A stretch of 64,000 nucleotides of DNA, taken from the NCBI GenBank assembly GCA_025200525.1, contig CM045762.1, positions 189,931,154 through 189,995,153 of the forward strand. The letters are read 5' to 3'. The stretch comes from Camellia lanceoleosa (Eukaryota > Streptophyta > Magnoliopsida > Ericales > Theaceae). Under the pieces are notes generated by a model. The model was not told the DNA's origin. It was given only the letters and a program-made list of their open reading frames with translations, and searched no databases. This document shows positions 55,853-64,000 of this stretch, piece by piece (positions within the stretch are counted from its first letter, which is position 1; the number at the start of each line of letters is the position of its first letter). The position numbers and the translations under genes were made by a program.

Positions 55853-58800
55853 TGTAGACACCCTATTTTTGACCGCCCTTAAGACTTGGGCATTACTGAT
55901 GGTCTGCTTGGTGGTAAAAGGTGTGCAGGGCAAAGGTTCAGTTTCTTCGGTAAGAAGAGAGACAAATCTCAACTTCACACCCCATTTTGGACCAAAACTA
56001 TTTTGGATGGTTTTCCAACCTTAAAACTCTCTCTTTCAAAACATTTTTGAAATAAAGTTTCCGCGATGTTCCGAGGCTCACACTTTGTCAAATAATGCGT
56101 TTTTCGGTAAACTGAGCAAGGACAAAGCAGAAATGAATGAAAGAGAGATGAAATCTTTAAAAAAATCTTTCAAAACACCTTTCTTAGGGGTTTGAAGTTG
56201 AAGAAAAGAGGAAAGGAGAGCAGAAATCAAGTTGGAGGAGAAGATAGGCAAAAACCGCTAAGAGAGGGACGAGCAGTCCTCGTTAAATCAAGCTCATCTG
56301 TCTATACACTTGGAGTTAAACTATGAGGCCACCACCATTGGAAAGAATACTTCTGGGGCTTCATTTTTCATTCAAGAATCTCCTAGAGCCAAGTCCGGGT
56401 GGGGGAGATATGATTGGTTGAAGTTGGGCATCATCCCGGTTGGATCGAATCTGCGCGGCTTCACCAAAAAGGGCATAACTTTTTTCTCAGGAGGAATTTT
56501 AATGCAAGGTTTACGCCATTGGAAAGCTAACTTCCGGGGCTTCAATTTAGATATCCACCGGCCATTTTTTGACCTTGGCAGCACCTATCAGCAATCTATT
56601 TTGCCGACTGGCAATCTATTTAGCCGACCGGCCATTAATTTTGGCCGATGACCGCTTTTTCTAGCCGGTTTGACCTTTTTGCACCTCCCAGGCATGGTGC
56701 ATGCCAGCTGTGCCAGCTAGGATGCACAGGCCCTGCTCCTCCGTGCATATATGTGGCTATTTTGAGCCTTTGACCCTTTTTTTGTACCCTTGGCTCAAGG
56801 CTTCTTGAGAAAGCCTTGACCCCTTGTCTTGGCTTCCTCAAGAAGCTTGCACCCTTGCCTTAGCTTCCTTGATAAGCCTTGCCCCTGTTGACCCTCTTGA
56901 CCCTTCTACAATAGCTTCTCTAAGAATCTTGGAGTCTTCCTCTTGTCTATATAAAAAAGGTCCCTTCTCCTTTGATGAGGTTGAGCAAAAAAACCAGAAA
57001 GAAGACATATATATCTGATATATACACATATCCCACCTCTCTCTCTATATCTCATTCCTTTGCCTCCAAAACTCCCTAGTTCTTGGCCTATTGCACTACA
57101 AGCCATAGCACAATACCATCATCCTCCATTCCAGCACTTGGAGGCTGATTTTTTAGAGGTTGGGAGCTCCATTTCTTGGATCAAAAGTTGCTGAAGTTGG
57201 ATTCTACAAGGTTGAGTCCCATTTCCCTCTTTTGTAGCCTTATTTTGCATGCTATCTAAGCCATAGTTGCTTACATTTTTGGGCTCCGACCTAAACTGAA
57301 AACAGTCATATTTTGAGCCCCTTTCCATGTTTGTTTAAGGGTCTTTTGCTGTTTGGAATCTCCATCTATCACTTGCTTCATTATCTCTCTTGTATGCCTC
57401 TTTCTTGCATGTTATTTTTAGCCTATTTGTAAACTGTTTTGAGGCATGTTGTAAACTGTAAAGAGCTTATTTTGAGCCCTTATTCAACATTGTTGAAGGG
57501 CTCATCCCTGTTCGAGGCTTCCATTTGCCACTTGCCTTTGTATCCCTTTTTTGGCCTTACTTTTGCATGATTTGTTAGCCCTTTGTGCTAATATTTTTGG
57601 GCTCTGGTCCGAATTGTAAAAGACCATATTTTGGGCCCCTCTTCAACATTGTTGAAGGGCCCTCACCTGTTTGGGACTAGCATGCATCACTTGCTTCTTT
57701 GTCTCCATTTTGGCCCGTTTCTTGCTTGAGAGTTTTGCCATACTTGTGTCTGTTTTTGTGGCTTATCATAAACTGTAAAATGCCATATTTTGGGCCCCTA
57801 TTCAACATTGTAGAAGGGCCCTTCTCTGTTCGAGATCAGCAGCTGCCACTTGTTTCATTGCCTCTCTTTCGCGGCCATTTTTGCATGCTAAATTAGTCCA
57901 TCTTGCTAGTACTGTTTGGCCTTGATTAAAACTGTAAATATGCTTGTTTTGGGACTGTATTGAATCTGTCTTCATGCTTCATGATCGAATAATGCATGCT
58001 TTGTATAGCTATAAGTCATCCCATATGCCTAATTTTGAGTTTCGGGATGCGTCTCATGTATTGGGTGCCATATTGTCATGTTTCGGGGCTGTTAAGCATC
58101 ATATTTCAGTGATTGAAATTCATATGTTTGTATGCCATGATCCTTGCATTGCCATGCCTTGTTAGAGTGGCATTCGTGCCTTAGGTTTGGTCCTCGGTTT
58201 GCGTGCACGCGTGCACGCATTTCGAGTGTCTCATTTTCATTTAATGGCCACTGATGTGAGTGCGGTTGAGGCCCACTCACATTGGTGTAAGTCCATCTTG
58301 CATTGTGTATGCCATATTTCAATGCGTTGTGCATGTTATGTTGTTCGCATTGTGTGTGCCATGTAGTTGCATTGCATGTTTGTATGTTTGCTTGCATGCT
58401 TAGGTCGCGTGTGCATTATTGTGCATTGCCTCGCCTCTTGATCAACCATGATTGAGGTTGGGTCCCTTATATGTTTTGTGTGCATTACATTTGACATTGA
58501 AATGCATACTTGACTCTTTGGCCATCATGCATCGAAATGCGTGATTGGTGGCCCGAGGGTTGAGGGCCATGCTCTCTTGAGTCTGATACATTATAGGGAG
58601 CATGGCCATGCTTACATTGGCCTGAAATTACATGCCATCCACTGTCTGTCCCCTGTTGCTATCAAAACTGTCTTCTGCAGGAAGTTTTTGCCGGTCGGCA
58701 ACATTCAGTGCCGACCGGCAAACAATGTGTGGTCGATAACTTCATTTGTGGCCGGTGACCATCTCCTTTGGCCAATGATGTTTCTACTTGGCCGGTGATA

Positions 58801-60134
58801 CTCCCCAACATACAGAGAGCATACCTTGGGACTTTGGCAGTTTTTGGAGAGACAGGGCAGTGTAAACAAAGGCAGCAGTGGCATGGTGCGGGTTTCTCGG
58901 GCGAGTCGGATTCGAGCATGCATCATTCGCGCATCCCGAGGCAGGGGCTGTGGCCACCTTTCTTTTGCATTCATTTCGTTAATTAATTAGAAATTCTGTA
59001 ATAATCGATTTATATGTTATTTGGACTGTAATATTTATTCGGACCCTCCGAGTGAGGGCAGTTGTGTAATAAGTGTGCGTGAATGTGTGTATGTCTTCCA
59101 ACCCCACGTCTTTCTTCCATTTTATTTACCTGCTTATGAAGGTAGATTAGGGCATATTTAAATTAGCATACCTTATGCTATGCATGCGTGCATCCATACA
59201 TTTGTTTTACATGCACCAGGCTCGGTACATCATACTAACTGCACTCGTATTTCAATTCCAAGTTGAGTACTTGTTAGTTGCCACATTTCACATGCCATGT
59301 TTAGGATAGCCGAGCCTGTCTAGATTGCATCCTTGCATGTGTTGCATTAGCCACCTTAACATGAACTAGGATCATGCATATGATTACTAACTAGTTTCTG
59401 TTTTGGCTTGGAGTACTAGGTAAGCTTTTATGCTTTAGCATACCGCATGCGTGTGAGTGTTGCCATAATTGCATGATTACCATGAGGCTAGCTGCTTATG
59501 TGATATAACTGCTTGAATGCCTGTGGATGGAGGTCAAATTACCTAAATTGGAATAAAGCATTAAAACTGAGAATTTTATGCCCACTAGATAGTGGCAAAA
59601 TCATCTTTTCTAAAGCCCACTTGAGGGTGGCAAAACCTGCATTTTAGCCTACTTGCGAGTAGCAAACCATTTTCAAAACAAACATGAAATGTTTTGTTCC
59701 AATTTAGGCGATTTAGTCTATACTTGTATGTTGTGCGAATCACATAGTAAATCTAGGCTAATAACCGAAATAAGAACACACAATGATTTCAAAAATAGAT
59801 ATCATGGTTAGTAGAGGCCAATCTTTGATCGGGCAAGTGGGGGTGCTCACGAAGTGACCTTCCCCAATCGTACCGAAGTTCCCGAGCCGAGGCAACTTTG
59901 GTGATGACGGACACGTGGCCTTTGGCACCAAGTCAGGGTTTCCTAAATTTCCCAAAAAATAAAATATTTAGGTGGCGACTCTGTATCTGGCAAAGCAGTC
60001 CATGTTTGGCACTTCTTTCAAAAAATCTATTTTCTCAAAACGATTTGCCGGATTTGGACTCTTTGGATCAGATTAAGAATCGTGACACAAAAGGGAGTCC
60101 GAACTGTAGAGCGAGGCCCACGGGCGCGTCTACA
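55853..60134 (+). mobile_element. Nested Tat/Ogre-type solo LTR, TSD CTAGC
   Basis: Starts TGTAGACACCCTATTTTTGA and ends CGGGCGCGTCTACA, with a perfect 5-bp duplication CTAGC at 55848-55852 and 60135-60139. Size is 4282 bp, with no PBS, gag or pol. It is opposite in orientation to the host element, so it is a separate insertion. It has a TATA-like TATATATCTGATATATACAC near 57007-57026, several copies of a TTTTGGGCCCC...TTCAACATTG block at 57480-57810, and the conserved GGTGGCGACTCTGTATCTGG word about 165 bp before its end. Confidence 0.93.
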
Positions 60135-60139
60135 CTAGC

Positions 60140-60551
60140 CAAGTGCGGGTACAACTTGATAGACAAATCAAAGACTTAAAGAGAGTGAGATACAACTCGA
60201 AAAGCAAATGTACAACAACTAGATAAGCAAATACGTGTGACTCGGCAAGAATTGATCACCGGAGAGTACTGGAAGTGGTGGAATTCCCCAACATTCAGCA
60301 TAAACAACTCAGGGAACAAGGGAGGAAGACCACCGACCAAATATGAAGGCCATCGGCCGTGAGGTGTGGCCATCGGCCAGAAGCTTGATCCATCGGCCAA
60401 AAATGGTGGCCGGTCGGCACTATGATTGGCCGGTCGGCCATGAATTGTCAGCACCAGCAGAATGCTGACATCTGTCCTCCACTCAACCTTATCTTCTACA
60501 AAAGGGTCTCAGCTTCGTGGTTTTCTTCATTTTAACACTGATTTGCCCCAA
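60140..60551 (-). other. Internal spacer of the Tat/Ogre-type element
   Basis: Non-coding text with several GGCCATCGGCC/GGCCGGTCGGC words (60343-60440) that also occur in the Tat/Ogre LTRs. No gene seen. Confidence 0.5.
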
Positions 60552-61838
60552 ATGGAAGTGCTTCTTGGCCAAAATCTTACAACTTGGATTAACAACTTGG
60601 ATGGCTCGGAAAAGTTGAATTTCCGGAGTTTCGGCATAAACGGACTATTCACTCTGGGTCGTACCCCATTGCATTTTTCGTTTCTCCATGCCGCGGCGAG
60701 GTTTTGGAATTCGGTGACACACGTCTTCAGCTTTAGCGGGCAAGAGGTGTGTCCTACCTTCGAAGATTTCCAAGCTCTAATGGAATCTGAGCATGACGAG
60801 GAGATTCTGCCTCAACTTCGTTTTGGCCATGCCCAAGCCTTAGGACAAATGTGCGGCTTTCAATACCCGATGCTCGTTCTTTGATTTGTGATGGAATGCT
60901 AGATGTTCTGAGTTTGATTTGTTGTTTCTCTGGGACCGGTGACCTCGGTGACCATCACTGGCAAGGCTTCCGATGGCACGCCCTCTGCTTATGCATGTTG
61001 TCTTATTTTCTTTTTGCCTCAGGCTCCGGGGGATCTAGTGCCCGGTTGATCGAGGTTGCCCAAGGCTTGAAGGAGGGCAAGAGCTGCATTGCCCTGACTC
61101 TGGCTGAGACGCTGATGGGTTTAGATGCTTTCCATCGCTGCGAGATGACCAAATTTGCGGGGAGTCCACTACTGCTGCAGGTGATGTTTCCCATCTCGTC
61201 TCACAGATATGTTACTCACATCACTCGGCTCTCAAGCTCGGTTTTTCTCACAAAAACCCTTTTCTCACTTTTCTCTCGTCGTACACCTCTCTATTCTTTA
61301 TTCTCTCATTTTTCATCCCTTCCCAAGTATGGTTGATGGATAAATTGCAGGTTGTGGACTCTTGCCCAGCATATTCAGCTCGCGGCTACTTCTTTCGGCA
61401 ACGACTGGTCAATGCCCTTGATAAGGGGTGGTGGTTTGAATGGATGTGCAATTTGTCCGCAGACCGTATTGCTTGGCGATGCCCTTGGCTCAATTTACCG
61501 GCGATGGGCTATAGTGTGACCCGCCAACTCGGAATTCAGCTGATCGGCTTGACTCACTATGTATTTTATTTCCCGTTCTGATCCAGTGCCAGTTCGGTCA
61601 CGATCAGACTTGCCCACCAGAGGGGATAGAGTATCCGGCTACATTCCCGATTCGGGGCGCACAACTTGCCCGATATACCACAGCATGGAGGATGACAGAA
61701 CTCCTGGCCCCCGCTCCCACTTTCAATTGCACTTTGTCTGATGAGTGCTTGGATTGGCTCAATGAAGAGGCACAGATTGGGCCCAGCTTGGCATCAGAGG
61801 CTTCGACCAGCTCTGGGAGGGGGTGTAGGAACACCTGA
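60552..61838 (+). pseudogene. Antisense extra ORF of Tat lineage, plant-mobile-domain/DUF7745-like
   Basis: It runs opposite to pol of its host element. From ATG 60552: MEVLLGQNLTTWINNLDG, then FTLGRTPLHFSFLHAAARFW and VFSFSGQEVCPTFEDFQALM, the N-terminal pattern of the DUF7745/plant mobile group. A small indel near 60868 shifts the frame; the next part (HWQGFRWHALCLCMLSYF, then SGGSSARLIEVAQGL) runs to 61180. There a clean GT-AG intron (61181-61350, 170 nt, phase 0) leads to YSARGYFFRQRLVNALDKGW and PWLNLPAMGYSVTRQLGIQL. A second shift near 61585 leads to RQFGHDQ-like text (61587-61610), ending at TGA 61836-61838. Role in the element is unknown. Family assignment is from pattern memory and should be treated as likely, not proven. 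Confidence 0.65.
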
Positions 61839-62579
61839 CTTGACTATGCCCTGGATTTATTGTTTTATTAGTACTTTCAAGTTTTCTTCATGAATGTAAT
61901 AAAAAGCAACTTCAATTGTATGTGAGAGCAGGAGAACTCTGTTTTGAAATCAATGAAATTGAAGGTCGTGGTACTGAAAATTTTCCGTTGTGGTCCAAAA
62001 ATGGTCTTAGTTGTAAAAAGATTAATTTAAGCAAAGTCAACTTTTATTAAAAATTTTCAAAACCATTTTCGATATGGATCAGAACTGGACACGCTTGAGA
62101 TCTGTCACTGAGACGCACAACATCGGATCCCAGCAACTAGAAAGTAGTCCCTAGTCTTAAGAGTACCGCGACACTGCATGGCAACGAAAAGTTGCCCCTA
62201 GTCTGAAAAGCACTGCGACACTTCCTGGCAACGGAAAGTTGCCCCTAGTCTGAATAGCACTGCACCGGAGATCACAATGAATGCTGATGGACAAAGATGA
62301 CTGAGATGATCAAATGGACAAAGTTGATCGGGGAAAATGTTTATAGCTGAACTTCGGGATGAAGCTGCCTACGTATCCCAAAGATGGGAATCAAGCCTTA
62401 CGTAGTTCAGGCTTGGGTTCACTCGGGTATTTTCACTCTCCTTTTGCGCTCTAACTTTTGCCAAGGTCGCCCTTTGCGGGTTTTCAACCTTGCGAGCTCA
62501 GTTTTTATATTTTCCAATTTTTTTTGTGCTCTAACTTTTGCCTAGGTCGCCCTTTCGGGTTTTCGGCCTAGCGAGCCTC
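61839..62579 (-). other. Spacer between antisense ORF and pol, with short tandem repeats
   Basis: Two small tandem arrays occur. TTGCCCCTAGTCTGAA with GCACTGCGACACT is repeated about three times at 62140-62270. CTCTAACTTTTGCC then AGGTCGCCCTTTGCGGG is repeated twice at 62449-62570. No gene seen. Confidence 0.6.
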
Positions 62580-64000
62580 TCAGGGGTCATATTTCTTCAA
62601 CTTGCCCATATTGATCGGTTGGGAGAACTCTAGGCCATCTAGGTCCATCAGAACCACAGCTTCACCTGACCAAATAGCTTTGATGATATAGGGACCAGTC
62701 CAATTGGGTCTGAACTTGCCCCTTGGGTCATGGATGGGAGCTCGGTTGTCCTTGAGCACCAAATCTTCTTCCTTCAAATTCCTGGACTTAACTTTCTTGT
62801 TGAAAGCCCGGGCAATTCTGCGCTGATAACTTTGGACATGGTACAGTGATTTCAGTCTCCTTTCATCAAAGAGCATGAGTTCCTCAAACCTGCTCTGCTG
62901 CCAATCTGCTTCAGCTATCTAACACTCGGCCAGCATTGGCAATGACGGGACCTCAATCTCGATAGGTAGAACGGCCTCCATCCCATAGACTAATGAATAC
63001 GGAGTCGCTCCAGTTGAAGTTCTAATTGAAGTCCGGTAGCCCCACAGGGCAAACGGCAGCTTGTCTGGCCAGTCCCGGTAGGTTTCCACCATCTTCTGTA
63101 GTATGTGCTTGATATTCTTGTTGGCGGCCTTAACTGCTCCGTTGGTTTGTGGCCGATATGTGGATGACTTATGGAAAGCTACGTTGTACTTCTCCAACAA
63201 ATCAATCACTTCCTTCTTGAAGTGGGAACCGTTATCTGAAATTATCTCGTTTGGGACCCCGTAACGACAAATGATGTTGTTTCTGATAAACTTTGCAACA
63301 TGTGAAGCCTTCAACACCGCATAGGACTGGGCCTCAACCCACTTGGTGAAATAATCTATTGCAACCAAGATGAACTGATGCCCATTCGACCCCTTCGGAG
63401 TAACAGCCCCAATCACATCAATTCCCCATACTGAAAATGGCCACGGCGAAGTCATGTTGTACAGCTTCGATGGCGGGATAGTCCTGCGGTTTGCATGGAT
63501 CTGACATTTGTGGCATCGCCGAACAAAACCGATACAATCCTCCTCCATGGTGGACCAGTAGTAACCCTGTCTGAGGATCTTCCGTGCTAGCATTACCCCA
63601 TTCATATGTGCACCGCATTCTCCTCCATGGATGGCCTCCATCAGGCGCTTCGATTCTTCAGCTTCTACACACAGCTTGTGCATTCCCAGATGACCTCTCT
63701 TATACAATTTACCCCCACAGATGATGAACTGAACGGCCATTCTTCTGATCGCCCTTTTATCCTTGGCATTTGCCCTGGTGGATATGCTTCCTTCTCCAAG
63801 AAATTCCAAATATCGTAATACCAGGGGTTTTCGTCCTGAACCTCATCTATGGCATTGATCGACTCATAGGCCGGTGCAAATTTCTGGTCAATGATGACTG
63901 GACGCATCCGGACTCCGGACGGGATGTCTATCATGGAAGATAGAGTTGCTAGTGAATCAGCGAACCTGTTGTTCTCTCTTAGTAGATGAGTAAAACTTAG
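62580..64000 (-). pseudogene. pol: End of RNase H and integrase of the Tat/Ogre pol, decayed
   Basis: From the right edge, NNRFADSLATLSSM is the RNase H end, then ENPWYYDIWNFLEKEAYP. A frameshift near 63775 leads to DKRAIRRMAVQFI and the HHCC zinc domain (HGGECGAHMNG, then CHKCQIHANRR). The integrase core has GIDVIGAV and ISDNGSHF, both Asp kept. The third catalytic residue is lost: NGAVEAANKN of relatives reads NGAVKAANKN (AAG at 63129-63131, G-to-A). One in-frame TAG at 62919-62921 separates the core from the C-terminal part (DERRLKSLYHVQSYQRRIAR, GPYIIKAIWSGEAVVLMDLDG), ending KKYDP and TGA at 62580-62582. The rest of pol lies beyond the window. Confidence 0.9.

Larger units (their letters stand above)
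49715..64000 (-). mobile_element. Tat/Ogre-type Ty3/gypsy element, 3' part, runs off right edge
   Basis: Minus-strand order from the right edge: end of RNase H, integrase, repeat-rich spacer, an extra ORF in the opposite direction, spacer (with a nested solo LTR 55853-60134), a 57-bp tandem array, PPT, and a 3.9 kb 3' LTR. The antisense extra ORF between pol and the 3' LTR, and a tandem-repeat-prone 3' UTR, are known traits of the Tat branch. The 5' LTR, gag and most of pol lie beyond 64000. Confidence 0.85.

Noticed and set aside
56310..56651. 113-codon open frame in the nested solo LTR
   Set aside because: No motif, and it lies in LTR sequence; its antisense is open as well.
1..64000. tRNA, rRNA or riboswitch genes
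   Set aside because: No cloverleaf or rRNA core was recognised by eye; a covariance-model scan would be decisive.

Overview
The window looks like repeat-dense nuclear DNA of a flowering plant, probably a eudicot. I infer this from the mobile-element lineages recognisable by protein motifs and structure: chromodomain Ty3/gypsy (Tekay/Del type), Tat/Ogre-type Ty3/gypsy with very long LTRs, Athila-type Ty3/gypsy, a PIF/Harbinger-type transposase, an L1-type LINE tail and MITE-like inverted repeats. No rRNA, tRNA or intact host gene was seen. The only candidate host sequence is a short ankyrin-repeat C-terminus (4965-5090); the PIF/Harbinger-like gene (3234-4117, minus) could be a transposon remnant or a domesticated ALP1/HARBI1-type gene.

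Layout. 1-5279: AT-rich DNA, a solo LTR (665-3002, TSD TAATT), the PIF/Harbinger-like exons and the ankyrin fragment. 5280-17748: a decayed Tekay-type element (5' LTR, PBS, gag, PR, RT, RNase H, IN, chromodomain, PPT, 3' LTR). Its 3' LTR carries a nested minus-strand solo LTR (13646-16363, TSD GGGAC). 17749-19559: AT-rich DNA and an Athila-like 3' remnant. 19560-30419: a second Ty3/gypsy element. Its 5' LTR is split by a 4.7 kb minus-strand Tat/Ogre-type solo LTR (19784-24448, TSD GATTT), and its 3' half is deleted from RNase H into the 3' LTR. 30420-38263: an unidentified decayed ORF, an Athila-like minus-strand remnant, a MITE-like element and a LINE tail. 38269-40757: another solo LTR (TSD GCAAA). 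40763-43019: AT-rich DNA with a fold-back repeat. 43020-49714: a non-autonomous relative of the Tekay element with gag but essentially no pol. 49715-64000: the 3' part of a minus-strand Tat/Ogre element running off the right edge: 3' LTR, PPT, a 57-bp tandem array, an extra ORF antisense to pol, then integrase and the end of RNase H. A solo LTR of similar type (55853-60134, TSD CTAGC) is nested in it.

The genes do not form a working pathway; they are layers of insertion and decay. Five structures fit solo LTRs with perfect 5-bp target duplications, so LTR-LTR recombination has been frequent. Most coding damage is C-to-T or G-to-A, notably CAG-to-TAG stops, as expected after heavy cytosine methylation. 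The least expected signal is a 10-bp palindrome, CGCTCGAGCG, found 24 times by eye, always inside LTRs. In the Tekay-type LTRs its cluster lies directly upstream of the likely TATA box. A hairpin-containing 3' end is also shared by several LTR families.
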